This document shows positions 53,917 to 63,078 of a stretch of DNA of 64,000 nt, piece by piece. The notes beneath the pieces were generated by a model, which ran no database searches, was not told the DNA's origin, and saw only the letters and a list, made by a program, of their open reading frames with translations. The position numbers were made by a program, and so were the translations under genes. Within the stretch, counting starts at the first letter, position 1. Each line of letters opens with the position of its first letter. Origin of the DNA: Thiocapsa sp. (lineage in GTDB: Bacteria; Pseudomonadota; Gammaproteobacteria; Chromatiales; Chromatiaceae); NCBI RefSeq assembly GCF_022340925.1, contig NZ_JAJDNA010000100.1, forward strand, positions 33,638 through 97,637, given 5' to 3'.

Positions 53917-54708
53917 TCATAGACTCGCTGCACGCTCGAGGAAATGGCGCGAGTAGGTCGGATTGAGCTCATCGACATCGAGCAGCATCAGCACGTCCGC
54001 GACCTCGAAATCCGGATCCCGGCAAGGTTCGCCGCAGACTTTGGCGCCCAGTCGAACGTAGGCGCGCAACAAGGCCGGCAAGGGCGCATCCAGGATGTCG
54101 TCGGGCACCCGCGTCGTGCGCAGCGGCACGCGCGGCACCACCCGCAGGTCCTCCGGGGCCATCGCGTGCCGCCGCAACCGGTTCATGATCGCAGCCGCCT
54201 GGATATCCTGCTCGCCCAGGGGCACGCTTGCGCATCCGAAGAGGTAGTCGAAGCCATGCAGTTGGATGAAGCTGGCCAAGCCCGACCATAGCACGGCGAT
54301 CGCCGAGCCCTGGCGAAACTCCGCGGAGACGCAGGTCCGGCCGACTTCCAGAAGGCGGCCGTCCAGCCTCGGAATCGCGCCGAGATCAAACTCGTCCTGG
54401 GAGTAGTAGCGTCCCAGGCGCGCCGCATTCTCGTCGGTCAGGATCCGTGTGCACCCGACGACCTGACCCGTCCTGGTATCGCGCACCAAAAGGTGTTGGC
54501 AGTAAGCATCGAACTCGTCGATATCCAGGCCGCCGACCCCTTGCTTCAGCTTTGCGCCCAACTCCTCGCCGAATACGCGGTATCTGAGGCCTTGGGCCTC
54601 GCTCACCTCCCGTTCGGACGAGGCGAGCTCGACGAAGAGGCGTTCGCCGCGTTTGGCGGCCAACGCTGGCGCACTCGCAACCATTTCATGTCCCCGGAAA
54701 AGAGCCAT
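53917..54708 (-). CDS. olsB: OlsB-like N-acyltransferase (GNAT fold)
   Basis: A 263-residue acyltransferase. The block EAQGLRYRVFGEELGA, DEFDAYCQHLLVRD, VGCTRIL and LEVGRTCVSAEFRQGSAI is characteristic of the OlsB/autoinducer synthase-like family that transfers 3-hydroxyacyl groups from ACP to ornithine. It is the first gene of the lipid operon, followed by the OlsA-like gene. ATG at 54708 is chosen at the conserved start; the Pho-box-like site lies about 52 bp upstream. Confidence 0.8.
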   Translation of the reverse strand: MALFRGHEMVASAPALAAKRGERLFVELASSEREVSEAQGLRYRVFGEELGAKLKQGVGGLDIDEFDAYCQHLLVRDTRTGQVVGCTRILTDENAARLGRYYSQDEFDLGAIPRLDGRLLEVGRTCVSAEFRQGSAIAVLWSGLASFIQLHGFDYLFGCASVPLGEQDIQAAAIMNRLRRHAMAPEDLRVVPRVPLRTTRVPDDILDAPLPALLRAYVRLGAKVCGEPCRDPDFEVADVLMLLDVDELNPTYSRHFLERAASL

Positions 54709-54759
54709 TGGGTAACTGGTAATGGTAGGTCCAGACTGTTGCAGCCGTGTGTGGGACGC

Positions 54760-54777
54760 ATGACGGCACTGTGACCG
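54760..54777 (-). promoter_or_regulatory. Pho-box-like direct repeat upstream of the lipid operon
   Basis: On the minus strand CGGTCAC-AGTG-CCGTCAT matches the Pho box form CTGTCAT-N4-CTGTCAT at 11 of 14 half-site positions. It lies 52 bp before the OlsB-like ATG. It is only suggestive, since short GC-rich matches occur by chance. Confidence 0.35.
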
Positions 54778-54800
54778 CTCGGGGTATGGCTCGTCTGGGC

Positions 54801-55457
54801 TCAGCATCTTAGCGAGATGATCGACCATCCCCGTTCCACCGCCGCTTCGCGTAGGCGCGGATCCGGGTCGACGGCAATCGGCCGATCGACCCGCTCCAGA
54901 AGCGGCAGATCGTTGTGCGAATCGCTGTAGAAGCAACTCCCGGCCAAGTCCGTCTGCTGTTGCTCGAGCCACGCTTCCAGCCGACGGACCTTGCCTTCCC
55001 TGAACGCCGGCGGACCCTCGGGCTCGCCGGTGAAGTGCCCTCCCTCCTCGGCCGGTTGCGTCGCGATCAGATGCGCAACGCCGAAGCGGGCAGCGATCGG
55101 CGCTGTGACGAATTCATTGGTCGCGGTGATAATCAGCAGGATGTCTCCTGCCTCGCGGTGCCTTTCCACGAGCTCCTTGGCTGCCGGCAGGATGATCGGT
55201 TCGATCTGCTCCGCGACGAAGCGTTCACGCAAGGCTTCGAGGCGCTCCCGGGCGTTATCGCGCAAAGGACGCAGGGAGAACCGCAGGAACTCTCGGATAT
55301 CCAGTGTTCCGGCCTTGTACTCGCGGTAGAAGCGCTCGTTTTCGCGTTCGTACTCCGCCCTGTCGACAATTCCCTCGGCCGCCAGGAACCGTCCCCAGAG
55401 GTAATCCGAATCGCCTGCCAGTAAGGTGTTGTCGAGATCGAAGATCGCCAGGGCCAT
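54801..55457 (-). CDS. HAD-IB family phosphatase
   Basis: A 218-residue HAD hydrolase: motif I FDLDNTLLAGDSD (Asp nucleophiles near 6 and 8), a helical cap (about 20-100), IITATNEF as motif II, and SDSHNDLPLLE as motif IV. This resembles the HAD-IB proteins annotated as SerB-like or histidinol-phosphatase-like. The substrate cannot be told. It lies 92 bp upstream of the OlsB-like gene on the same strand and could be cotranscribed with it. Confidence 0.86.
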   Translation of the reverse strand: MALAIFDLDNTLLAGDSDYLWGRFLAAEGIVDRAEYERENERFYREYKAGTLDIREFLRFSLRPLRDNARERLEALRERFVAEQIEPIILPAAKELVERHREAGDILLIITATNEFVTAPIAARFGVAHLIATQPAEEGGHFTGEPEGPPAFREGKVRRLEAWLEQQQTDLAGSCFYSDSHNDLPLLERVDRPIAVDPDPRLREAAVERGWSIISLRC

Positions 55458-55746
55458 GTCAGTTTCGTTCCGATGCCGATCGGGGTGTCAGGCAGGGGCC
55501 GGGTTGCGCGTGAGCGGGGCCATCGCCGCCCGCAGGGAGCCCGCTTTGATCGATGGTGGCGAAATGACCTCTGGGTTTCAAGGCGTTCCGGGCCGCCATC
55601 ACCGAAGTCGCTCCCCGGGCAGGCGCCGGCGACCCACTCGCTCGGAGGAAAGCCGTTGATTGGCAATCGCTTATAGACTCCTTCGCTTGCCGGTGATGCG
55701 CCCGATGTGGAAGAATGGGGCAACATGGCCTTGCGGACCGCCTCCC

Positions 55747-56286
55747 TTGATCGATCACGACGGTTTCAGACCCAACGTCGGCATCATCCTGAGCAATCGG
55801 GACCGTCGTCTGTTCTGGGGGCGTCGGATCGGCCAGAATGCGTGGCAGTTCCCCCAGGGCGGGATTCGTTCCGACGAGACTCCGCAGCAGGCAATGTTTC
55901 GCGAGCTCGAGGAGGAGGTCGGCCTCAAGGCCCAGCAGGTCACAGTCCTTGGATCCACGCGTGGATGGCTTCGATATCACCTCCCCAAGCGCTACATCCG
56001 TCGGCACTGCGGTCCGACCTGCATCGGGCAGAAGCAGGTCTGGTTCATGCTGCGGGTCGACTGCGGGGAAGACGCCTTCTGCCTAGATAAGACCGACAAA
56101 CCCGAGTTCGACGCCTGGCGCTGGGTCCGGTACTGGCAGCCCCTGCATGAGGTCGTCTATTTCAAGCGCCGTGTCTACCTCCAAGCCCTTGAGGAGCTGG
56201 CGCCGATCCTGTATCCCGAGGGGCCGCCGGCCCGTGACGCGGCTCAGCCACGGGTGGCCGGCTTTTTGCGCCAGCGCAGCCGATGA
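55747..56286 (+). CDS. rppH: RNA pyrophosphohydrolase
   Basis: Nudix enzyme that removes pyrophosphate from mRNA 5' ends and so starts decay. The 179-residue protein has [16 protein letters not shown], the Nudix box ([23 protein letters not shown], read in two parts), [13 protein letters not shown] and [11 protein letters not shown]. The usual Met start aligns with TTG at 55747; upstream in-frame ATGs (such as 55708) lack homology. It overlaps or abuts ptsP, as in other gammaproteobacteria. Confidence 0.92.
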   Translation: MIDHDGFRPNVGIILSNRDRRLFWGRRIGQNAWQFPQGGIRSDETPQQAMFRELEEEVGLKAQQVTVLGSTRGWLRYHLPKRYIRRHCGPTCIGQKQVWFMLRVDCGEDAFCLDKTDKPEFDAWRWVRYWQPLHEVVYFKRRVYLQALEELAPILYPEGPPARDAAQPRVAGFLRQRSR

Positions 56287-56399
56287 CAGGTCGTCTCGCT
56301 GAGCATGCGGATCGCGCGCATCTCGAAGAAGAGCCGATCGGGCTGGACGTCGGTGCGGCGTTCTCACCGGCATCCGCAGGCCTGAGTCAGCGGTTGCCT

Positions 56400-58661
56400 A
56401 TGCTCGAGTCGCTCCGCCGGATCGTTCAGGAGGTCAACAACGCCCCCGATCTCGAGCAGGCCCTGAGCATCATCGTGCAGCGCGTCAAACAATCGGTCGG
56501 TGCTGACGTCTGCTCGGTCTATCTCAATGACTTCGATAACCGCATGCATGTCCTGCACGCCACCGAGGGGCTGCGCTCCAAGGCGGTCGGTCGCGTCCGC
56601 CTCGAGATGGGGCGAGGGCTGATCGGGCTCGTCAGTGAGCGCGCGGAGCCCATCAATCTGGATGACGCGGTCAGTCATCCCCGCTATCAACGCATCACGG
56701 ACACCGGCGAGGATCGCTATCATGGATTCCTCGGTGCACCCATCATCCAGAATCGCAAGGTTCTGGGCGTGCTGGTCCTGAGGCAGCGCGACAAACGGCA
56801 CTTCGGGGAAGATGAGGTGACCTTCGTTGTCACCTTGGCGTCTCAATTGGCCGGTGCCATTACCTTTGCGCGGGCCAACGGTGAGCTCGCGCGCCTTCAG
56901 GACGACGGGATCCCACAACGTTTTCTTCCGGGACTGCCGGCATCGCCGGGGATCGGGATTGGGACCGCGGTCCTCGTCTATCCGCCCGCTGACCTGAATG
57001 CCGTCCCGGACCGGCGGCCGGAGAACCCCGACGGCGAGGTCCAGGATTTTCTCGGGGCAGTCGAGCATGTCGCCGAGGATCTGGACCGTTTTGCGATCCG
57101 GACCCAGCCTCATCTCAGCGCCGAAGACATGGCCTTGTTCGACGCCTGGCGTCTGATGCTGGAGAGCGATACGCTGATCGACGGGACCTTGTCACGGATC
57201 CGGGCGGGCAATTGGGCGCCGGGTGCGTTGCGCGAGACCATCGCCGAGCACGCGAAGGTGTTCGACAACATGGATGACCCCTATCTGCGCGAGCGTGCGT
57301 CCGATGTCCGTGACCTGGGGCGCTGTATCCTGACTCGCCTCGAAAAGCTCACCGCGGCGCCGATCCAATACGTCCCCAACACGATCCTGGTCGGCGACGA
57401 GCTGAGCGCCATGCAGATCGCCGATGTGCCGCGCGAGATGCTTGCCGGGATCGTCTCGACAACGGGTTCCGGCTCCTCGCACGTCGGCATCCTGGCGCGT
57501 GGGATGGGCGTGCCGGCGGCAATGGCCGTTGCCGACTTGCCGGTCGGTCGCGTCGAAGGGCGTGAGCTGGTGGTGGATGGCTACCGCGGGCGCGTCTATG
57601 TGGCGCCGGGCCCGACCGTTCGAACCGAATATCTGCGCCTCGCCGCCGATGATGCGGCGCTGACGAATGAGCTGCAAGCCCTCCGCCACTTGCCGGCGGA
57701 GACGACCGATGGCTATCAGGTCCCGCTGTATCTCAATACGGGTCTGGTCTCTGAGGCACGGCCGCTCGGCATCGAGGAATCCGCCGGTGTCGGTCTATAC
57801 CGGACCGAGCTGCCCTTCATCGTCCGTGACACCTTTCCGGGCGAGGCCGCCCAGATGTCGAATTATCGACGTGTCTTGGAGCTGTTCGCCCCGCGGCCAG
57901 TCACGATCCGTACCCTGGACATCGGCGGTGACAAGCCGCTCCCCTATTTTCCGATGCAAGAGGCTAACCCGTTCCTTGGGTGGCGAGGCATCCGTATCAC
58001 GCTGGATCAGCCCGAGATCTTCCTGACCCAGATACGCGCGATCCTGCGCGCCTCGATCGGGCTCGACAACCTGCAGATCCTCTTGCCCATGATCAGCACG
58101 GTCGGAGAGGTGGATGAGGCGCTGCTGCTCATCCATCGCGCGCACGAAGAGCTCCGCGAAGAGGGATATCAGGTCCAGCTGCCGCCGATCGGCGTCATGA
58201 TCGAGGTTCCAGCCGCAGTGTACCAGTGCGAGGCACTTGCACGACGCGTGGATTTCCTGTCCGTCGGCACCAATGACCTGACCCAGTATCTGCTGGCCGT
58301 CGACCGGAACAACGCCCATGTCGCCAAGCTCTATGACGAGCTCCATCCGGCGGTCCTGCGTGCGCTTCTGCAGATCCTGGCCGGTGCCCGGGTCCATGGC
58401 CGGGAGGTGAGCGTGTGTGGCGAGATGGCGGGCGATCCGCTGGCGACATTTCTTCTTCTCGGCATGGGTGTTCACAGCCTGAGCATGGGTGCGGGGAGCC
58501 TGTTGCGCGTCAAGCGGGTGATTCGCAGCATCAGTCGGGCACGGGGACGCGAGGTCTTGAAGGTCGCCTTGAATTGCGAGGATGCAGCGGGTGTGAGGCG
58601 TCTACTCCTGGACGCGCTTGAGGCGGTCGGTCTAGGCGGCTTGGTGCGTCCCGGGAAATAG
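56400..58661 (+). CDS. ptsP: Phosphoenolpyruvate-protein phosphotransferase PtsP (EI-Ntr)
   Basis: First enzyme of the nitrogen PTS, moving phosphate from PEP to NPr. The 753-residue protein has an N-terminal GAF domain (about 1-160), the phospho-His region TGSGSSHVGILARGMGVPA (near 355-375), and the PEP-utilising barrel (SVGTNDLTQYLLAVDRNN and CGEMAGDPLA). ATG at 56400 gives the normal length; an ATG at 56283, overlapping the rppH stop, would add 39 unconserved residues. rppH-ptsP is a common operon. Confidence 0.94.
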   Translation: MLESLRRIVQEVNNAPDLEQALSIIVQRVKQSVGADVCSVYLNDFDNRMHVLHATEGLRSKAVGRVRLEMGRGLIGLVSERAEPINLDDAVSHPRYQRITDTGEDRYHGFLGAPIIQNRKVLGVLVLRQRDKRHFGEDEVTFVVTLASQLAGAITFARANGELARLQDDGIPQRFLPGLPASPGIGIGTAVLVYPPADLNAVPDRRPENPDGEVQDFLGAVEHVAEDLDRFAIRTQPHLSAEDMALFDAWRLMLESDTLIDGTLSRIRAGNWAPGALRETIAEHAKVFDNMDDPYLRERASDVRDLGRCILTRLEKLTAAPIQYVPNTILVGDELSAMQIADVPREMLAGIVSTTGSGSSHVGILARGMGVPAAMAVADLPVGRVEGRELVVDGYRGRVYVAPGPTVRTEYLRLAADDAALTNELQALRHLPAETTDGYQVPLYLNTGLVSEARPLGIEESAGVGLYRTELPFIVRDTFPGEAAQMSNYRRVLELFAPRPVTIRTLDIGGDKPLPYFPMQEANPFLGWRGIRITLDQPEIFLTQIRAILRASIGLDNLQILLPMISTVGEVDEALLLIHRAHEELREEGYQVQLPPIGVMIEVPAAVYQCEALARRVDFLSVGTNDLTQYLLAVDRNNAHVAKLYDELHPAVLRALLQILAGARVHGREVSVCGEMAGDPLATFLLLGMGVHSLSMGAGSLLRVKRVIRSISRARGREVLKVALNCEDAAGVRRLLLDALEAVGLGGLVRPGK

Positions 58662-58741
58662 TGGGGGGATGCCGGCCGTTTGCAGGCTCCCTCGATCGTC
58701 CCGCCGCGCGATCCTGCGCCTCGATGGGCGGCGCGACTCGT

Positions 58742-60154
58742 TCAGCCGAGCGTTTCCGGCAGAGCCTTTCCAGGATTGAGGATGCCAGCCGGATCGAACT
58801 GCCGTTTGATGTCGCGCATGAGGCTGAGAACCGGCATGTCGATCTCGCGGCTGATGAAATCGCGTTTCTCGAGGCCCACGCCATGCTCCCCCGACAGCGT
58901 GCCGCCGAGCTTGAGCACCAGTGAAAAGATCGCATCCAAACACTGCGCTGCGCGGGTCATTGCGCCTTGGTCATCCGGGTCGATCAACAGATTGACATGG
59001 ATGTTGCCGTTGCCCGCGTGACCGAAGTTGACGATGGCCACGCCGCTCTCCCGAGACAGCTCGTCCAATGCATCGATGAGCTCTCCCATACGCGAGACTG
59101 GAACGACCACGTCCTCGTTGATCTTTTTGGGCGCAATTCGACGGAGGGCCGGCGAGAGGGCCTTGCGGGTACTCCAAAGCATGCCGATCTCCTCGGCGGT
59201 GGCGGCTTGACGCAGCTCGATCAGGCCCTTGTTGCGCGCTGCCTCTGCCACAGCCGCGGCGGCTCGATCGATGCAGGCCGCCGGCCCGTCGACCTCGATC
59301 ATGAGGAGCGCACGCGCATCCTGCGGCAGTGCGAGCCCGCCGTGGCCTTGGACCGTTCGAATTGCCGCGGCGTCCATCAATTCCAAGGCGCAGGGCGTGA
59401 CCGGCTGTGCCATGATCGCCGACACGGCCGCAGCGGCGCCGTGGATGTCGGCATAGGTGGCTCGGAGGGTTCGTTGCGCCTCGGGCAGGGGTGTGAGCTT
59501 CAGTGTCGCCTCGGCGATGAGGGCCAGGGTGCCTTCCGATCCGATGATGAGGCGGGTCAGGTCGTATCCGATCACCCCTTTGGTGGTTGTGACGCCGGTC
59601 TTCAGCCGCTCGCCCCGCCCGCTGATCGCCACCAGACCGAGTGTGTTCTCACGCGGTGTCCCGTATTTCACCGCCCTCGGCCCGGCGGAGTTATATGCGA
59701 GATTGCCGCCGATGGTGCAGCTCGACGCGCTGGTCGGGTCAGGCGGCCAGAAAAAACCGAATGCGCCGACCGCCTGTTGGAGCCGATCGTTGATCACCCC
59801 CGGCTGCACGACCGCGAGGCGATCGTCGGGGGCGATGCGCAGGATCTCGTCCATGCGTTCGAACGAGAGCACGATGCCTCCGCGGTCCGGCACTGTGGCG
59901 CCAGTCGTGCCGGTGCCGCGCCCGCGGGCGATCAACGGCACCCCGGCGTCATGGCAGAGCCTTGCCAGTGACCTGATCTGACCCTCGTCGGCGGCGAAGA
60001 TCACCGCCTGGGGCAGTGCGTGGCGGCGACTGTTGTCATAGCCATAGGGCCAGCAGTCGGCCGGATCGGTCAGCAGGTGCCCGGCCCCGGCGATTTGGGT
60101 GAGGTGTCTCAGGAAGCCCGGCGAGAGCTCAGCTGCCGCGGTCGACGTATTCAA
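58742..60154 (-). CDS. FAD-linked oxidase (GlcD / D-lactate dehydrogenase type)
   Basis: A 470-residue flavoprotein with the PCMH FAD-binding domain (VPLIARGRGTGTTGATVP, near 70-88; SSCTIGGNLAYNSAGP, near 145) and the FAD-oxidase C-terminal domain (NFGHAGNGNIHVNLL and GEHGVGLEKRDF). It oxidises a 2-hydroxy acid such as glycolate or D-lactate; no GlcE/GlcF partner is near. The TTG at 60154 is the only early start; it overlaps the BON gene by 26 bases, which suggests coupling. Confidence 0.88.
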   Translation of the reverse strand: MNTSTAAAELSPGFLRHLTQIAGAGHLLTDPADCWPYGYDNSRRHALPQAVIFAADEGQIRSLARLCHDAGVPLIARGRGTGTTGATVPDRGGIVLSFERMDEILRIAPDDRLAVVQPGVINDRLQQAVGAFGFFWPPDPTSASSCTIGGNLAYNSAGPRAVKYGTPRENTLGLVAISGRGERLKTGVTTTKGVIGYDLTRLIIGSEGTLALIAEATLKLTPLPEAQRTLRATYADIHGAAAAVSAIMAQPVTPCALELMDAAAIRTVQGHGGLALPQDARALLMIEVDGPAACIDRAAAAVAEAARNKGLIELRQAATAEEIGMLWSTRKALSPALRRIAPKKINEDVVVPVSRMGELIDALDELSRESGVAIVNFGHAGNGNIHVNLLIDPDDQGAMTRAAQCLDAIFSLVLKLGGTLSGEHGVGLEKRDFISREIDMPVLSLMRDIKRQFDPAGILNPGKALPETLG

Positions 60155-60725
60155 AGATCTTTACTACGCTTTTGACGCCGGGTACATAGCGCACTTTCTC
60201 GGTTGCCGCATCGGCCTCAGCGGGACTCAAGATCCCCATGAGATAGACGGTTCCGTCCTCCGTCACGACCTTGACGCGGGTGGGGTCGAATCCGGGCAAC
60301 GCGACGTCGATCAAGGCCGCCTTAACACGTGACGTGACGTATCCGTCCTCGGTCTCGCGGGCCAGGCTGAGCCGGGATCCGACGACGATCTCATCGATGA
60401 CCCGTTGAACCTTGGGTAGACGACTCACCAAGCTGCTGGCCCGTTCGGCAACCTCGTCCGTGTCGGCCTGTCCGGTCAACAACACCTTGCGATTGTAGCT
60501 GGTCACAGAGATGCGCGACGCCTGGGCGGCCCGTGGGTCATTGAGCAGTGCGCTCATCGCCGCCAACTCGATCTGTTGATCGTCGATGAAGGCGTCGTAG
60601 GTGCGTCGGTCGTGAACCGCGGAGGCGGCGCCCACCGCCGCCCCGCCAACCAGCAACGGGCCGCACCCCTGCAACAGACTGCCCCCGATGAGCAACAGGA
60701 TCAGGACCGCTGGGGAGGACGCCAT
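60129..60725 (-). CDS. BON-domain outer-membrane lipoprotein (DolP/YraP-like)
   Basis: A 198-residue lipoprotein: signal sequence ending in the lipobox LLQGC, then two BON domains (about 45-110 and 120-190; VTSYNRKVLLTGQADTDEV and VTEDGTVYLMGILSPAEAD). The E. coli relative is DolP, an outer-membrane quality-control protein; its genome position after yraN and lpoA is the same here. ATG at 60725 gives the expected signal peptide; the longer frame is not conserved. Confidence 0.88.
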   Translation of the reverse strand: MASSPAVLILLLIGGSLLQGCGPLLVGGAAVGAASAVHDRRTYDAFIDDQQIELAAMSALLNDPRAAQASRISVTSYNRKVLLTGQADTDEVAERASSLVSRLPKVQRVIDEIVVGSRLSLARETEDGYVTSRVKAALIDVALPGFDPTRVKVVTEDGTVYLMGILSPAEADAATEKVRYVPGVKSVVKIFEYVDRGS

Positions 60726-60810
60726 CCGCCGAGCGGGAATGCGCGCGAGCGGTCGAGCACACCTGGCGGCTTGGTGGTCGCGGATCTGCGGGACGCGACC
60801 TGCCCGGAAG

Positions 60811-61206
60811 CTAGATCTCGACCAGAAAGGCATTCTTGATCCAATCAATTCGGTCTTCAGCTCCGACCGCAACCACGTCGAAGCGACAGGGTAGCATGTT
60901 CGGGTGGCGTTGCAGGTAGTGGCTTGCGGCTGCCGCCAATCGCCTTTGTTTGCGCGGGTTCACCGTCTCGGCCGGCGTACCGTAGCGGTCCGAGCGGCGG
61001 TATCGGACCTCGACGAAGACCAGGGTCTCGCCATCACGCATGACAAGGTCGATCTCGCCGTGACGACAGCGATGGTTGCGCGCCACCGGATGCAGCTTGT
61101 GCCGTCTCAGATAGTCCTCGGCGAGCCGCTCCTTGGCGTCACCGATGCCGGTTGATCCCTGATCCGTTCGGGTCCTGCCCGTTCGTTGCGGTCGCTCGGC
61201 ATTCAC
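60811..61206 (-). CDS. YraN family putative nuclease (UPF0102)
   Basis: A 131-residue protein of the restriction-endonuclease-like YraN family: GDAKERLAEDYLRRHKLHPVARN, then HGEIDLVMRDGETLVFVEVRYRR with the Asp and Glu-Val-Arg active-site set, and a Lys/Arg-rich end. The biological role is unknown. The start overlaps the lpoA stop by four bases, as in related genomes. Confidence 0.92.
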   Translation of the reverse strand: MNAERPQRTGRTRTDQGSTGIGDAKERLAEDYLRRHKLHPVARNHRCRHGEIDLVMRDGETLVFVEVRYRRSDRYGTPAETVNPRKQRRLAAAASHYLQRHPNMLPCRFDVVAVGAEDRIDWIKNAFLVEI

Positions 61207-63044
61207 CGGGACGCGGTCGTGGCCGCGACCTTGGCGGCTTCGCGCACGTCCGTCTCGCTGAAGCGCCCGAGCGCGAGCTGACGCTGGACTCGACCCAGCG
61301 AGTCGATCGAGAGGCCGCCGGTCTGGCCGGGGTAGAATGCACCTGGGCTCTTGGCCAGGGCCGGGAGTCGCGGCGCGAGCCGGTAGGCATCGATGCCCAT
61401 CGCGTAGAGACGGGCCAGCGGGTTCGCCACCTCAAATGAAGAGCTGGTCAGACGGCGTCGTGACAAGGGGCCGTCCCCACCGCTGTCGAGCATCCATGGG
61501 ATGTCGACGAAATAGAGTCCCGCCAGCACCGGATCACGGGCGGGATCGAAGGCGCCGGAGTAGACATGCGAGGTGCCGATCACGGTCAGCGGGGATGAGG
61601 CCAGTCGAATCTGTGGATAGAGTCGTCGCGCGAGATCATTGGTCGCGACCAGGAAGAGAACATCTGCGTCGGCGCCGCCGACAAGGTTGGCGACCGTCCT
61701 TTCGTAGCTCCTCGCCGTCGGGTTGTAGACCGCCTGGCCTGCCAGTGCTGTTCCACCCAGCCTACGCCATTGACTGCGGAAGGAGCTAGCCAAGCGCTCG
61801 CCCCAAGCACCCTCAGGGTAGAGGACGAGGGCCCGCCGGTGGCCCATCTCGGCGGCCTTGATCGCCACCTCTGCCGCCTCGTTCTCCGGCGAGAGCGCGA
61901 ACTGGAAGAGATTCCCGGCAGCGCGGCTGTCCCGGGTCGTCTGGTTCAAGGCCAGCGTCGGTACCGTGAGAGCAGGTCCGGCGGCCAAGGCATCCACCGC
62001 TTCCTTTTCCAGGGGGCCGAGCACATAGTCGGCGCCGCTTTTCACGGCGTCCGCGTGAATGGCCCTGGTGCGCCCCGCAGAGGTGCTGTCGACGAGACTG
62101 AGCACTGGTTGGTGCCCGCTCGTGTCCGCCTGCCTGGCGGCCTCGATCCCCTCTTTGACCGCCCTGCCCGCCGGCGCGAAACGGCCGCGGCGCGGAAGCA
62201 TGACCGTCACGCTGTCGCCCGTAGCGTACCCGCCCGAAAGCATTTCGATGTAGGCTTGGGCGAGCCGGGGGTGGGCGCGGTTGCCCGGTCCGCGGACCTC
62301 CTGGCGATAGCGGCTCTGAAATTGCGCCGGATCCCCGCCCGCATTCCGCGCGAGGAGCGCAATCTTCGCCCAGTCTTTCATGGCGCCGCTGCCGCTGCGC
62401 GCGAGCTCGCGCAGCTCGTCGCTGCTCAACGCGCTCAAGGTGGAGATCAGCGAGACCTGGTTGAGCAGGCGGTCTTCGTCATCCTGGAGCAGCCGATCGA
62501 GCGCGTCCAGCGAGTCGGCAGCCGCGATGGGGTCGTTGGACAGGCGCTGCGCAGCGGCGAGGGTGCCCAGGCGTGTCATTTTGGTATCTTTGGACAGGGT
62601 CTGGACCTGCATGGATTGGAGGCGCCCGATCGCGTCCTTCGGACGTCCGTCCAGGAGAGCCAGGTCGGCCTCGACGAGGCGGAGTTGCTCGCGCTGGCCG
62701 CTCGTGAGGCTGCGACGGGAGACCTGCCCCAGAACCTGCTGCGCCTGCTGGGTATCGCCCGTGTCCAGATAGGCACGCGCCGCCTTCAATTGCAGCTGCT
62801 CGCGAGCAGGCGGTCCGACGCCTTTGGCGATGTCCAGATAGGCTTGGGCCGCGGATCGAGCTTGACCCTGGGCTGCGAGCGCGTCGGCTTGTCTCAATCG
62901 CTCGCCCGCGACCGGTGCGAGCAGACTTGCTTCCTCCTGAGTCGGGTTGACCGCGCATCCGGCGAGTGTGATGGCGACTAGGAGCAGGCATGACAGCGCC
63001 GGCGGCGTGGACAAGCGACGGCGGTCAACGCGATTCTTGGGCAT
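61203..63044 (-). CDS. lpoA: Penicillin-binding protein activator LpoA
   Basis: A 613-residue outer-membrane lipoprotein that activates PBP1A. It has a signal peptide with the lipobox AITLAGC, an N-terminal TPR-like helical domain (about 30-290, with many AYLDTGDTQQAQQ-like repeats) and a C-terminal periplasmic-binding-protein fold (about 300-610, VTVMLPRRGRFAPAG at its start). ATG at 63044 is chosen because the signal peptide follows it. The yraN start overlaps its stop. Confidence 0.9.
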   Translation of the reverse strand: MPKNRVDRRRLSTPPALSCLLLVAITLAGCAVNPTQEEASLLAPVAGERLRQADALAAQGQARSAAQAYLDIAKGVGPPAREQLQLKAARAYLDTGDTQQAQQVLGQVSRRSLTSGQREQLRLVEADLALLDGRPKDAIGRLQSMQVQTLSKDTKMTRLGTLAAAQRLSNDPIAAADSLDALDRLLQDDEDRLLNQVSLISTLSALSSDELRELARSGSGAMKDWAKIALLARNAGGDPAQFQSRYRQEVRGPGNRAHPRLAQAYIEMLSGGYATGDSVTVMLPRRGRFAPAGRAVKEGIEAARQADTSGHQPVLSLVDSTSAGRTRAIHADAVKSGADYVLGPLEKEAVDALAAGPALTVPTLALNQTTRDSRAAGNLFQFALSPENEAAEVAIKAAEMGHRRALVLYPEGAWGERLASSFRSQWRRLGGTALAGQAVYNPTARSYERTVANLVGGADADVLFLVATNDLARRLYPQIRLASSPLTVIGTSHVYSGAFDPARDPVLAGLYFVDIPWMLDSGGDGPLSRRRLTSSSFEVANPLARLYAMGIDAYRLAPRLPALAKSPGAFYPGQTGGLSIDSLGRVQRQLALGRFSETDVREAAKVAATTASR

Positions 63045-63078
63045 GGTCCGTTCCGATGCGAGAGAAGTGGGGCGTAGG

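Noticed and set aside
55657..55678. TTGATT and TATAGA as the rppH promoter
   Set aside because: Spacing is only about 10 bp, too short for a sigma-70 promoter.
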